Shown here: piece by piece, positions 52,672-62,466 of the stretch | Layout: the number at the start of each line of letters is the position of its first letter | Numbering within the stretch: position 1 is the stretch's first letter | From: Mumia sp. ZJ1417 | GTDB lineage: Bacteria; Actinomycetota; Actinomycetes; Propionibacteriales; Nocardioidaceae | NCBI RefSeq assembly: GCF_014127285.1 | Contig: NZ_CP059901.1 | Span: 310,001 to 374,000 of the forward strand | DNA length: 64,000 nt | Direction: 5' to 3' | Position numbers and translations under genes: made by a program | The notes under the pieces: generated by a model | What the model was told of the DNA's origin: nothing | Databases searched by the model: none | The model's input: only the letters and a program-made list of their open reading frames with translations

Positions 52672-55182
52672 ATGTCCTACGTTCCCCTGGCAGCATCCGA
52701 AGACCTGTCCCTCACGGGTACGAACCTGGGGTTGGTCGTCGGAGTCGCCGTCATCGGCGTCATCTCATTGGTGATGGCCGCGGTGTTCCGCAAGCAAGTC
52801 CTCGAGGCCGCCGAAGGCACCGAGCGGATGCAGGAGATCGGTCGGGCGGTCCAGGAGGGCGCCTCGGCCTACCTGACACGGCAGTTCAAGACGCTCGGCG
52901 TCTTCGTCGTGCTGGCCTTCCTGCTCCTGTTCATCCTTCCTGGCGATGCGAATATCCGCGTCGGACGCTCGATCTTCTTCCTCGTCGGCGCGTTGTTCTC
53001 CGCGACGATCGGCTATCTCGGCATGTGGCTCGCCGTGCGCGCCAACGTGCGGGTCGCCGCCGCCGCGCAAAACGAGGGGCGTGACCCGGCGATGCGGATC
53101 GCCTTCCGGACCGGAGGCGTCGTCGGCATGTCGACCGTCGGCCTCGGGCTTCTCGGTGCCGCGGTCGTCGTCCTCATCTACAAGGGTGAGGCGCCGTCGG
53201 TGCTCGAGGGCTTCGGCTTCGGCGCCGCGCTGCTCGCGATGTTCATGCGAGTCGGCGGAGGCATCTTCACCAAGGCCGCAGACGTGGGCGCCGACCTCGT
53301 CGGCAAGGTGGAGCAGGGCATCCCCGAGGACGACCCGCGCAACGCCGCCACGATCGCCGACAACGTGGGCGACAACGTCGGCGACTGCGCCGGCATGGCC
53401 GCCGACCTCTTCGAGTCGTACGCGGTCACGCTCGTGGCCGCACTCATCCTCGGCTCGGTGACCTTCGGCGAGCACGGTCTCGTCTTCCCGCTGATCGTCC
53501 CGGCGATCGGCGCGCTCACCGCGATCCTCGGCGTCTTCCTGACACGCCCACGGGCGGGCGAAGGCGGCCTCACCACGATCAACCGCGCGTTCTACCTCTC
53601 CGCGATCGTCTCAGCGGTGGGATGCACGATCGCCGCGTTCATCTATCTGCCCTCCAGCTCGGAGGACCTCGTTGACGCCGGTGGCGTCACCGCGATCGAA
53701 GGCTTGTTCGGGCAGCTCGGCCTCGGTTCGCAGGCAGGCGAGTTCAACCCGCAGGTCGTCGCCATCGTCGCCGTGCTCATCGGCATCGTCCTGGCGTCCG
53801 TGATCCTCGCGCTGACCGGCTACTTCACCGGCACTGAGCACTCTCCGGTCAAGGACGTCGCCAAGACTGCGCTCACCGGTCCGGCCACCGTCATCCTCTC
53901 CGGGTTCTCGCTCGGCCTCGAGTCGGCGGTCTACACGGCCCTGGTGATCGGCGCAGCGGTGTACGGGGCGTTCCTCCTCGGCGGTGGTGCGCTCCTGGTC
54001 TCGCTGTTCGCGGTGGCGTTGGCGGGCTGCGGCCTGCTCACCACCGTCGGCGTGATCGTCGCGATGGACACGTTCGGTCCCGTGAGCGACAACGCGCAGG
54101 GGATCGCCGAGATGTCGGGCGACGTCGACGAGAACGGCGCCCAGATCCTCACCGAGCTCGATGCGGTCGGCAACACCACCAAGGCGATCACCAAGGGCAT
54201 CGCGATCGCGACGGCCGTGCTCGCGGCGACCGCGCTGTTCGGAGCGTTCACCGACACGATCACCCGGGAGGCGGCGAGCATCACCGACGCGAGCGGGATC
54301 GCGGTCGGCGACCTGCTCGGCCTGCTGGGCGTGCTCAACATCGCCGAGCCCAACAACCTCGTCGGTCTGATCATCGGCGCCTCGGTGGTGTTCCTCTTCT
54401 CGGGCCTGGCGATCGCCGCCGTCGGGCGCGCCGCCGGCGCCGTCGTGTACGAGGTTCGTCGCCAGTTCCGCGAGATCCCCGGGATCATGGAGGGCACCGG
54501 TCGTCCTGAGTACGGTCGTGTGGTCGACATCTGCACCCGTGACTCACTGCGCGAGCTGGCGACGCCGGGAGTGCTCGCGATCTTCGCGCCGATCGCCGTC
54601 GGCTTCGGGCTCGGGGTCAGCGCACTCGGCTCGTACCTCGCCGGCGCGATCGGTGCGGGCGCTCTGATGGCGGTCATGCTCGCCAACTCCGGCGGCTCGT
54701 GGGACAACGCCAAGAAGCTCGTCGAGGACGGCCACTACGGCGGCAAGGGCTCCGACGCCCACGAGGCGACCATCATCGGCGACACGGTCGGCGACCCGTT
54801 CAAGGACACTGCGGGCCCGTCGCTCAACCCGCTCCTCAAGGTGATGAACCTCGTCGCGCTCCTCATCGCACCGGCCGTGGTGACGCTCTCGTACGGGGCT
54901 GACTCCAACGACGTGCTGCGCTATCTCATCGCCGGCGTCTCGGTCGCGATCATCGTCGCCGCGGTCGTCGTCTCCAAGATGCGCCGGTCGGCGATCACCG
55001 ACGATCCGGGGAGCGCCGACGGCGGCGACGGCGGCGGCCACGGCACCGATCCGGACGCGCTGCAGGAGCCCGGGGTCGACTACGAGCCGACCAGCGACGA
55101 GGACCGCGAGCCTCGCCGAGGCCCGGTGCCGGGTGCCCCGGAGTACGACGAGTCCGGTTGGCAGGACCCCCGTCCGATCTGA
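52672..55182 (+). CDS. hppA: Membrane proton-pumping pyrophosphatase, K+-independent type
   Basis: An 836-residue protein with about 16 helices. The pyrophosphate site is GADLVGKVEQGIPEDDPR and ADNVGDNVGDCAGMAADLFE, with later acidic motifs SDNAQGIAEMSG and GDTVGDPFKDTAGPS. GNTTKAITKG carries Lys where K+-dependent enzymes have Ala, so it should be the K+-independent proton pump. The C-terminal 70 residues are an acidic, Gly/Pro-rich tail. GAAGGA lies eight bases before ATG 52672. Confidence 0.96.
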   Translation: MSYVPLAASEDLSLTGTNLGLVVGVAVIGVISLVMAAVFRKQVLEAAEGTERMQEIGRAVQEGASAYLTRQFKTLGVFVVLAFLLLFILPGDANIRVGRSIFFLVGALFSATIGYLGMWLAVRANVRVAAAAQNEGRDPAMRIAFRTGGVVGMSTVGLGLLGAAVVVLIYKGEAPSVLEGFGFGAALLAMFMRVGGGIFTKAADVGADLVGKVEQGIPEDDPRNAATIADNVGDNVGDCAGMAADLFESYAVTLVAALILGSVTFGEHGLVFPLIVPAIGALTAILGVFLTRPRAGEGGLTTINRAFYLSAIVSAVGCTIAAFIYLPSSSEDLVDAGGVTAIEGLFGQLGLGSQAGEFNPQVVAIVAVLIGIVLASVILALTGYFTGTEHSPVKDVAKTALTGPATVILSGFSLGLESAVYTALVIGAAVYGAFLLGGGALLVSLFAVALAGCGLLTTVGVIVAMDTFGPVSDNAQGIAEMSGDVDENGAQILTELDAVGNTTKAITKGIAIATAVLAATALFGAFTDTITREAASITDASGIAVGDLLGLLGVLNIAEPNNLVGLIIGASVVFLFSGLAIAAVGRAAGAVVYEVRRQFREIPGIMEGTGRPEYGRVVDICTRDSLRELATPGVLAIFAPIAVGFGLGVSALGSYLAGAIGAGALMAVMLANSGGSWDNAKKLVEDGHYGGKGSDAHEATIIGDTVGDPFKDTAGPSLNPLLKVMNLVALLIAPAVVTLSYGADSNDVLRYLIAGVSVAIIVAAVVVSKMRRSAITDDPGSADGGDGGGHGTDPDALQEPGVDYEPTSDEDREPRRGPVPGAPEYDESGWQDPRPI

Positions 55183-55244
55183 CCCTGAGGCGAGGGATGA
55201 TCCGAGGTCCAGCGTGGGCGGCACCGCCGCCTACGCTGGACCCC

Positions 55245-56729
55245 ATGCTCCGGGACTCCGACGCCGCCGCCCTACGTGACGCCCTCCGTACCGCGGACTA
55301 CACGGTCGGGGCGGTCACGGACCTCCTCGGCGCCGACGCCCACCGGGCGCTCATGCGCAACGAGACCACGCCCGGGAGGCGCGCGACCACCGACGGATCC
55401 CCGCTGTCGACGCTGACGCGACTGTTTGCGCTCCAGGTGCCGGTGGCGGTCGAGCAGGCCGAGCGTGCGCTTCCCGGCCTCGTCGACGCGCTGTCGGTCG
55501 CCGGGATCCTCGAGCGCTCCGTGTCCGAGGTCGCCGCGCGCGTCGACCTGCGGGCGTACGGCGACGACTGGCGCGACTGGTGGGTCGTCTGCGACCTCAC
55601 CCCTGGTCTCGACGGCTCGCCCCGTACGGTCGGCCCCGAACACGTGCTCGGCATCAGCGAGGCCTCGTCGTCGCTGGCCCAGCTCACCGTCCGCGAGCCT
55701 GTCGGCAGTGCGCTCGACCTCGGCACGGGGTGCGGCGTCCAGTCCCTCCACCTGGCGACCCACGCCGACCGTGTCGTCGGGACGGATGTGAACCCGCGGG
55801 CGCTCGCGATGGCGCGCCTGACGGCGTCGCTCAACGCCGATGACCCGTCTGTGCCAGTGTTCGAGGTCCGCGACGGCAGCCTGCTCGCGCCCGTGCGCGG
55901 CGAGACGTACGACCTGATCGCGACGAACCCGCCGTTCGTCGTCTCCCCGGCCACCGGGGAGCGGCTCGTCTACCGCGACTCGGGCCTGCCGGGCGACGAG
56001 GTGGTGCGACGGATCGTCACGGAGGCTCCTGCCCACCTCAACCCCGGCGGCTGGTGCCAGATCCTCGCCAACTGGGTCCACGCCGAGGGCCAGCCCTGGA
56101 CCGAGCGCCTCACCGAGTGGCTGTCCGGCACCGGCTGCGACGCGTGGGTGCTGCAGCGTGAGGTCGCCGACCTGCCGACGTACGTCGAGATGTGGCTCGC
56201 CGACGCGGGCCTGCAGGGCGCGCCCGACTACGTCCAGCGGTACGACACGTGGCTGGCGTGGTTCGAGTCCCAGGGCATCGAGGCGATCGGGTTCGGGTGG
56301 CTGAGCCTGCGCAACGCCGGCCGTGACGCGCCCGTGCTGCGGCTGGAGGAGTGGCCGTACGAGATCGAGCAGCCCATCAGCCCGCACATCGCGGCATGGG
56401 GCGCCCGCACGGACGCGTACGCCCACGCCACCGACGACGAGCTCCTCGCCGCACACCTCGTTCAGGCCGACGGGCTGGTCCAGGAGACCGTCGGCCCGGC
56501 CGGTGCGTCGGACCCGGAGGTCATCATGGTCCGCCTCCAGCGCGGTGTCCGCCGGGCCAAACAGCTCGACACGGTCGAGGCGGGGCTCGTCGGCGCCTGT
56601 GACGGCGATCTCTCGGTGGGGCAGATCATCGACGCGCTCGCCCAGATCCTCGGGCATGACGCCACCGAGCTGCGGGCCGCCACGCTCCCGTCGGTACGCA
56701 CGCTGGTGGCCGACGGCTACCTGCGCTGA
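55245..56729 (+). CDS. SAM-dependent methyltransferase with N-terminal extension (HemK/RlmG-like)
   Basis: A 494-residue protein. The N-terminal 150 residues are an actinobacterial extension with an RLFALQVPVAVEQAE helix. The Rossmann core has motif I ALDLGTGCGVQSLHLATHAD, VVGTDVNPRALAMARL and the NPPF motif (YDLIATNPPFVVSP) typical of N-methyltransferases acting on glutamine or nucleic-acid bases. A 190-residue C-terminal part is of unknown role. ATG 55245 fits the homology; no strong ribosome site is seen. Confidence 0.88.
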   Translation: MLRDSDAAALRDALRTADYTVGAVTDLLGADAHRALMRNETTPGRRATTDGSPLSTLTRLFALQVPVAVEQAERALPGLVDALSVAGILERSVSEVAARVDLRAYGDDWRDWWVVCDLTPGLDGSPRTVGPEHVLGISEASSSLAQLTVREPVGSALDLGTGCGVQSLHLATHADRVVGTDVNPRALAMARLTASLNADDPSVPVFEVRDGSLLAPVRGETYDLIATNPPFVVSPATGERLVYRDSGLPGDEVVRRIVTEAPAHLNPGGWCQILANWVHAEGQPWTERLTEWLSGTGCDAWVLQREVADLPTYVEMWLADAGLQGAPDYVQRYDTWLAWFESQGIEAIGFGWLSLRNAGRDAPVLRLEEWPYEIEQPISPHIAAWGARTDAYAHATDDELLAAHLVQADGLVQETVGPAGASDPEVIMVRLQRGVRRAKQLDTVEAGLVGACDGDLSVGQIIDALAQILGHDATELRAATLPSVRTLVADGYLR

Positions 56730-56889
56730 CCAGCGGCTTGCGGAGTGACCCGCGACACGACGAAGCGACACCCGTACACGAACTCTTGTGATCACGCGCT
56801 ACCTTGGCCGCGTCGCGCCTTTGCGACGCACTGCGATCCCCGCGTGGCGGGTGACGCAGGGACTGCACACGACCAGGAGCACCCCACCA

Positions 56890-59586
56890 GTGACCTCTCT
56901 CGTCATCGTCGAGTCGCCGAAGAAGATTGCCCAGATCGCGGGCTACCTCGGCAAGGGCTACGTCGTCGAGGCCTCGTTCGGCCACGTCCGCGACCTGCCC
57001 AACGGCGCTGCCGAGGTGCCTGCGAAGTACAAGGGACAGCCCTGGGCGCGGCTCGGAGTCGACGTCGACGGCGACTTCGACCCCGTCTACGTGGTGCCGG
57101 CGGACAAGAAGGCGCAGATCGCCAAGCTCAAGAAGCTCCTCAAGGAGTCGGACGAGCTCATCCTCGCGACCGATGAGGACCGCGAAGGCGAGGCGATCGC
57201 CTGGCATCTGGTGGAGGAGCTGAAGCCGAAGGTCCCGGTCAAGCGGATGACCTTCAACGAGATCACCCCGCAGGCCATCCAGGCGGCCATCGCCAACACC
57301 CGCGACATCAACGAGGACCTCGTCGACGCGCAGGAGACCCGCCGCATCCTCGACCGTCTGTACGGCTACGAGGTCAGCCCGGTCCTCTGGAAGAAGGTCA
57401 TGTCCGGCCTGTCCGCGGGCCGCGTGCAGTCAGTCGCGACGCGGATGGTCGTCGAGCGCGAGCGGGAGCGCCGTGCGTTCCGCTCCGCCTCGTACTGGGA
57501 TCTCGATGCCCGCCTCGACGCCGGCGAGAGCAAGGATCCGCGTGCGTTCCCGGCACGGCTGCTCTCGGTCGGAGGCGCCCGGGTGGCGCAGGGCCGTGAC
57601 TTCGACTCCGAGGGGCAGCTCACCAGCTCCGAGGTCGTCCACCTCGACGAGGCCCGCGCCTCCGCCCTCGCCGACGGCCTGCGCGAGCAGACCTTCACGG
57701 TCCTGTCGATCGAGTCCAAGCCGTACACCCGCCGCCCGTACGCCCCGTTCCGCACCGTCACGCTGCAGCAGGAGGCCGGCCGCAAGCTCGGCTGGGGCGC
57801 GCAGCGGGCGATGCAGGTGGCGCAGCGCCTGTACGAGGGCGGCCACATCACCTACATGCGTACCGACTCCACGACGCTCTCGCAGACCGCGCTGAACGCC
57901 GCGCGGGCGCAGGTCCGCGAGCTGTACGGCCCGGACTACCTGCCGGACGCGCCGCGCACGTACGCCTCCAAGGTCAAGAACGCCCAGGAGGCGCACGAGG
58001 CGATCCGTCCGGCCGGCGAGACGTTCCGTACGCCAGCAGAGACGGGCCTGTCGGGCGACGAGTTCCGCCTGTACGAGCTGATCTGGATGCGCACGATGGC
58101 TTCGCAGATGAAGGACGCCAAGGGCAACACCGCGACCGTACGGATCGGTGCGACCTCGACGAGTGGCGAAGAGTGCGTGTTCACGTCGTCCGGCCGCACG
58201 ATCACGTTCTACGGGTTCCTCAAGGCGTACGTCGAGGGTGCGGACGACCCCGAGGCGGACTCCGACGACAAGCAGACGCGCCTGCCCGACGTCGCGCAGG
58301 GCGACACGGTCACCGTCGACTCGCTCGAGGCAGCCGGCCACACCACGAAGCCGCCGGCCCGCTACACCGAGCAGACCCTGATCGGCGAGCTGGAGAAGCG
58401 TGAGATCGGCCGCCCGTCGACGTACGCGTCGATCATCCAGACGATCCTCAACCGCGGCTACGTCTACAAGAAGGGCAACGCCCTCGTCCCGTCGTGGGTG
58501 GCGTTCTCGACCGTCCGGCTGATGGAGCGGCACTTCGGGCGGCTCGTGGACTACGCGTTCACGGCGACGATGGAGGATGTCCTCGACGAGGTCGCCGCCG
58601 GCCGTGAGGAGCGCCCCGCGGTGCTGCACGGCTTCTACTACGGCGACAACGCGGGCGACACCGGCCTCAAGCGCCTCGTCGACGACCTCGGCGACATCGA
58701 CGCGCGCGAGCTGTCGACGTTCGAGATCGGTGACGGCATCGCGCTGCGTGTCGGCCGCTACGGGCCGTACCTCGAGGGGCCGGACGCCGACGGCGTGCTC
58801 CAGAGGGCCAACGTCCCCGACGACCTGCCGCCCGACGAGCTGACGCTCGACAAGGCCAAGGAGCTTCTCGCCAACCCGGCCGGCCAGGACCGCGAGCTCG
58901 GCACCGACCCGGAGACGGGCCTCACCGTGGTCGCCAGGAACGGACGCTTCGGCCCGTACGTCACCGAGGTGCTGCCCGAGGATGCGCCCAAGAAGGAAAA
59001 GCCTCGTACGGGGTCGCTGTTCAAGTCGATGGACCTCGACACCGTGACGATCGACGACGCGGTCAAGCTGCTGTCGCTGCCGCGCGTGGTCGGCACCGAC
59101 CCCGAGAGCGGCGACGAGATCACGGCGCAGAACGGTCGCTACGGGCCGTACCTCAAGAAGGGCACCGACTCGCGTTCGCTGGAGACCGAGGACCAGATCT
59201 TCTCGATCACGCTGCCGGAGGCGTTGGCGATCTATGCCCAGCCCAAGCAGCGCGGACGTCGTGCGGCGGCTGCCCCGCTCAAGGAGCTCGGCGACGACCC
59301 GGAGTCCAAGAAGCCCGTGGTGGTGAAGGACGGGCGCTTCGGTCCGTACGTCACCGACGGCGAGGTCAACGCGACGCTGCGCAAGGGCGACGAGGTCGAC
59401 ACGATCACGCTGGCGCGTGCGGCCGAGCTGCTCGCCGAGAAACGCGCCAAGGGGCCTGCGAAGAAGACGGCCCGCAAGGCGCCGGCCAAGAAGACCGCGG
59501 CCAAGAAGACGGCTGCCAAGAAGGCGCCGGCCAAGAAGACCGCGGCGAAGGCAGCCGCCAAGAAGTCGACCACGAAGAAGGCCTGA
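56890..59586 (+). CDS. topA: DNA topoisomerase I
   Basis: An 898-residue type IA topoisomerase. The Toprim domain opens with LVIVESPKKIAQIAGYLG and has DEDREGEAIAWHL. The active-site Tyr is in HITYMRTDSTTLSQTALNAA. The C-terminus has several GRYGPY/GRFGPY repeat domains rather than zinc fingers, then a Lys/Ala-rich tail (about 45 residues of KKTAAKKAPA type) that grips DNA. GTG 56890 is the family start; the frame is open upstream. Counterpart: Rv3646c. Confidence 0.96.
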   Translation: MTSLVIVESPKKIAQIAGYLGKGYVVEASFGHVRDLPNGAAEVPAKYKGQPWARLGVDVDGDFDPVYVVPADKKAQIAKLKKLLKESDELILATDEDREGEAIAWHLVEELKPKVPVKRMTFNEITPQAIQAAIANTRDINEDLVDAQETRRILDRLYGYEVSPVLWKKVMSGLSAGRVQSVATRMVVERERERRAFRSASYWDLDARLDAGESKDPRAFPARLLSVGGARVAQGRDFDSEGQLTSSEVVHLDEARASALADGLREQTFTVLSIESKPYTRRPYAPFRTVTLQQEAGRKLGWGAQRAMQVAQRLYEGGHITYMRTDSTTLSQTALNAARAQVRELYGPDYLPDAPRTYASKVKNAQEAHEAIRPAGETFRTPAETGLSGDEFRLYELIWMRTMASQMKDAKGNTATVRIGATSTSGEECVFTSSGRTITFYGFLKAYVEGADDPEADSDDKQTRLPDVAQGDTVTVDSLEAAGHTTKPPARYTEQTLIGELEKREIGRPSTYASIIQTILNRGYVYKKGNALVPSWVAFSTVRLMERHFGRLVDYAFTATMEDVLDEVAAGREERPAVLHGFYYGDNAGDTGLKRLVDDLGDIDARELSTFEIGDGIALRVGRYGPYLEGPDADGVLQRANVPDDLPPDELTLDKAKELLANPAGQDRELGTDPETGLTVVARNGRFGPYVTEVLPEDAPKKEKPRTGSLFKSMDLDTVTIDDAVKLLSLPRVVGTDPESGDEITAQNGRYGPYLKKGTDSRSLETEDQIFSITLPEALAIYAQPKQRGRRAAAAPLKELGDDPESKKPVVVKDGRFGPYVTDGEVNATLRKGDEVDTITLARAAELLAEKRAKGPAKKTARKAPAKKTAAKKTAAKKAPAKKTAAKAAAKKSTTKKA

Positions 59587-59587
59587 G

Positions 59588-60265
59588 GTGCGCGGGACGG
59601 CTGCGGTCCTCGTCGCGCTCGGGGTCCTGGTCGTCGGCTGCGGCGCGACCGACGGATCCTCGGACGGGGAGTCTGCTCAGGCGGCTCCCACGTCCGCGTC
59701 CGCACCCACGCCGGTCGGTGGCCAGATCGACCCGGCGGGCTACGAGTCGCCCGAGGCGGTCGTCGCCGAGTCGCCGGTCGCCTTGATCGGTGCCGTGGCC
59801 GCGTGGGAGAAGGGACCGCAGGTCGCGCTCGACGGATCCTCCGGCGGAGAGCCCGAGCGGCTCGGCTACTCCGTCCTCGTCGTCGATGTGGACCACATCG
59901 TGAAGGACGAGGGAGGACTCGCCGCCGGGGATCGGATCTACGTCCCGGTCGCCGACGAGGTCGCTGCGCTGCGCGCGCTGGCACCGGTCGGGGCGAACGT
60001 CGCGTTCGTCGGCGGTGCGGACACCGGGCTCGCGATGTTCGACGCAGACTCGTACGAGGTCTCCGACGCTGACGCCGGTGTCCCGGCCGGCGAGACGTTG
60101 CTGTGGGCGAGTCCGCAGGGCGTCGTGCTGGAGACGGAGACGGGTGCGCTCGTCCACGCCGAGCCGTCCGTACGCGACGCCGTGTGGGACGACGTCGCGA
60201 GCCTTCCTGCCGAGGAACAGTTCGGGATGGTGGCGCAGCGGCTGATGGCGCTGGCGCGCGGGTGA
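59588..60265 (+). CDS. Lipoprotein of unknown function
   Basis: A 225-residue protein with a short signal peptide ending at lipobox VLVVGCGA, a Ser/Ala/Pro linker, and a beta-rich mature part (RLGYSVLVVDVDHIVKDEGG, AAGDRIYVPVADEVAAL) with a late ETETGALVHAEPSVRDAVW. The family is not recognised. The GTG start follows the topA stop by two bases, so it is probably read from the same transcript. Confidence 0.75.
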   Translation: MRGTAAVLVALGVLVVGCGATDGSSDGESAQAAPTSASAPTPVGGQIDPAGYESPEAVVAESPVALIGAVAAWEKGPQVALDGSSGGEPERLGYSVLVVDVDHIVKDEGGLAAGDRIYVPVADEVAALRALAPVGANVAFVGGADTGLAMFDADSYEVSDADAGVPAGETLLWASPQGVVLETETGALVHAEPSVRDAVWDDVASLPAEEQFGMVAQRLMALARG

Positions 60266-60285
60266 GCCGCGCATAGGATCAACGC

Positions 60286-61641
60286 GTGGCGAACGTCGAT
60301 GTGATCGTGGTCGGAGCTGGTGTCGCTGGGCTCGTGACGGCCGACCGGGTGCGCGCGGCGGGACGCAGCGTCGTCGTGCTGGAGGCGCGTGACCGCGTCG
60401 GTGGTCGTACGCTCACCGAGCCCGTCCCGGGGGTGAAGGGCCTCTCGGTCGACGCGGGCGCGGCCTGGGTCGCTCCGGACCAGCGGCTCCTGCGGGCCGA
60501 GCTCGCGCGGTTCGGGCTGGAGACGACGCCGCAGGACGGGCCGGGCGACGCGTTGACGTCGCTGCGCGGCAAGTCCCGTCGTTATGCCGCCACCGCGCGG
60601 GCGTTCGACGCGGTGACCACCGCCGACGTCGGGCAGGCGATGATGCGCTTCGCGGCGGCCGCCGACCACGTGGACGTGGAGGCGCCGTGGCGCGGCGAGC
60701 ACGCGCCGCGGTACGACGCGCAGACGTTCGAGAGCTGGATCCGCCGGGTGTGCGTGACGCCGAAGGGCCGCGACTACTTCCGCCTCGTGTGCGGGACCGT
60801 GCTGGCCACCGAGCCGCAGAACGTCTCGCTGCTGCACATGCTCTTCTTCGCCCGTTCGGGCGGTGGGCTGCTGCACCTCCTCACGACCGGTGGTGGAGCC
60901 CAGGACGCACGGGTCGTCGGCGGCATGCAGCAGGTCGCGCAGCGGCTGGCCGACGGGCTTGGGCGGTGGGTGCGGCTGCAGGAGCCGGTGACGACGATCA
61001 TGCACGACGCCGACGGGGTCACGGTGCACAGCGAGTCCGGCGCAACCACGGCGCACCACGTCGTCGTCACCGTGCCACCCGCGCTCGCGACGTCCATCGA
61101 GTACCTCCCCGGCCTCCCCCACGAGCGCACCCAGCTCGTCCAGCGGATGCCGCACGGCAGCGTCGTGAAGTGCCACGCGGTCTACACGCGCCCGTTCTGG
61201 CACGACCTCGCGCTGTCGGGGGAGATCACCACCGACGAGGGGCCCGCGAAGGTCGTCTTCGACACCAGCCCGCCGGACTCCCGGTACGGCGTGCTGACCG
61301 TCCTCGTCGAGGGCGACGACGCGCTGCGCCTCGGCGCCAAGGGCCCGGCGCGCGCCCGTACGGAGGTGCTCCGCGGGCTCGCCGAGCACCTCGGCCCCCG
61401 CGCGATGGACCCGCAGGCGTTCGTCTCGCACGACTGGACAGCGGAGGAGTGGACGCGCGGATGCTACGGCGCGCACCTGCCGCCAGGGGCGTGGACGCAG
61501 GTCGGCTCGGCTCTGCGGGTGCCGGTCGGTCGCATCCACTGGGCAGGCACGGAGACGGCCGAGCGCTGGTGCGGCTACGTCGACGGCGCGATCGCGTCGG
61601 GCGAGCGCGTGGCGGCGGAGGTCCTCACCGCACTGCCGTGA
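60286..61641 (+). CDS. Flavin-containing amine oxidase
   Basis: A 451-residue flavin monoamine oxidase. DVIVVGAGVAGLVTADRVRA is the dinucleotide-binding motif, VVVLEARDRVGGRTLTEPVP the second motif, and the C-terminal GRIHWAGTETAERWCGYVDG binds FAD with the Cys (in RWCGY) placed like the FAD-attaching Cys of human MAO. It oxidises an amine to an aldehyde, ammonia and hydrogen peroxide. The exact amine is unknown. Confidence 0.93.
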   Translation: MANVDVIVVGAGVAGLVTADRVRAAGRSVVVLEARDRVGGRTLTEPVPGVKGLSVDAGAAWVAPDQRLLRAELARFGLETTPQDGPGDALTSLRGKSRRYAATARAFDAVTTADVGQAMMRFAAAADHVDVEAPWRGEHAPRYDAQTFESWIRRVCVTPKGRDYFRLVCGTVLATEPQNVSLLHMLFFARSGGGLLHLLTTGGGAQDARVVGGMQQVAQRLADGLGRWVRLQEPVTTIMHDADGVTVHSESGATTAHHVVVTVPPALATSIEYLPGLPHERTQLVQRMPHGSVVKCHAVYTRPFWHDLALSGEITTDEGPAKVVFDTSPPDSRYGVLTVLVEGDDALRLGAKGPARARTEVLRGLAEHLGPRAMDPQAFVSHDWTAEEWTRGCYGAHLPPGAWTQVGSALRVPVGRIHWAGTETAERWCGYVDGAIASGERVAAEVLTALP

Positions 61642-61690
61642 CGCGCCGTTCGCTGTCGCACCCGCCCCGCGCCCCGCTGCCCGCCGCCGC

Positions 61691-61776
61691 ACTTTGCGTT
61701 GGGCCCCACGCAAAGTCGCCGCCCCACCGGAAACACGCGGTGGGGTCCGCACTCTGCGTTGGTCCCCACGCAAAGT
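61691..61776. repeat. Composite inverted repeat between converging genes
   Basis: ACTTTGCGT-N8-ACGCAAAGT (61691-61716) and a near copy ACTCTGCGT-N8-ACGCAAAGT (61751-61776) are exactly 60 bases apart. Between them lies a third hairpin, CCCCACCG-GAAACACG-CGGTGGGG (61722-61745). The whole sits between the stop codons of the amine oxidase and the response regulator, so it could stop transcription from both sides. Confidence 0.75.
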
Positions 61777-61797
61777 GTCCGGCGGTGCCGCCAGGCC

Positions 61798-62466
61798 TCA
61801 AGCCTCGCGCTCGCGCGGGCGGACCAGCCCCGACTCGTACGCGAAGACGACGAGCTGCGCGCGATCCCGTACGCCGGTCTTGGTCATTGCCCGGCTCACG
61901 TGCGTCTTCGCGGTGGTCGGACTGACGACGAGGCGCTCGGCGATCTCGTCGTTGCTCAGGCCGTGCCCGACCAGCGCCACGACCTCCCGCTCGCGCGCGG
62001 TCAGGGTCTCGAGGGCATTGACGGAGACGACCTCCGCAGGGCGCGCGACGAACTCGCTGATCAGCTGTCGGGTGATCCCCGGTGACAGGAGCGCGTCGCC
62101 GTCCGCGACGACCCTCAGCGCCTGCACGATCTCCTCGGGCTCGGTGTCCTTGACGAGGAACCCGCTCGCCCCCGCGCGCAAGGCGTCGAACACGTACTCG
62201 TCGAGCCCGTAGTTCGTCAGCACCACGACGCGTACGGCCGAGAGCCGCTCGTCCTCGACGATGCGCCGGGTCGCCTCGATCCCGTCGAGCACCGGCATCT
62301 GCACATCCATGAGGACGAGGTCGGGCTGGTGCATGACGGCAAGGTCGTACGCGGTCGCGCCGTCCTCGGCCTCCGCCACGACCTCGATGTCGTCCTCCGC
62401 GTCGAACAGCGCGCGCAGCCCCGTACGGATCAGCGCCTGGTCGTCGACGAGCAGCACCCGGATCAC
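61798..62466 (-). CDS. Response regulator, NarL/FixJ family
   Basis: A 222-residue regulator. Receiver: [20 protein letters not shown], phospho-acceptor Asp in LVLMDVQMPVLDGIEATR, Lys in GFLVKDTEPEE. The LuxR HTH reads LTAREREVVALVGHGLSNDE and SPTTAKTHVSRAMTKTGV. GTG start overlaps the kinase stop by four bases (GTGA), so the two are a pair. It may regulate the ABC transporter starting at 63442, which diverges from the kinase. Confidence 0.94.
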   Translation of the reverse strand: MIRVLLVDDQALIRTGLRALFDAEDDIEVVAEAEDGATAYDLAVMHQPDLVLMDVQMPVLDGIEATRRIVEDERLSAVRVVVLTNYGLDEYVFDALRAGASGFLVKDTEPEEIVQALRVVADGDALLSPGITRQLISEFVARPAEVVSVNALETLTAREREVVALVGHGLSNDEIAERLVVSPTTAKTHVSRAMTKTGVRDRAQLVVFAYESGLVRPREREA

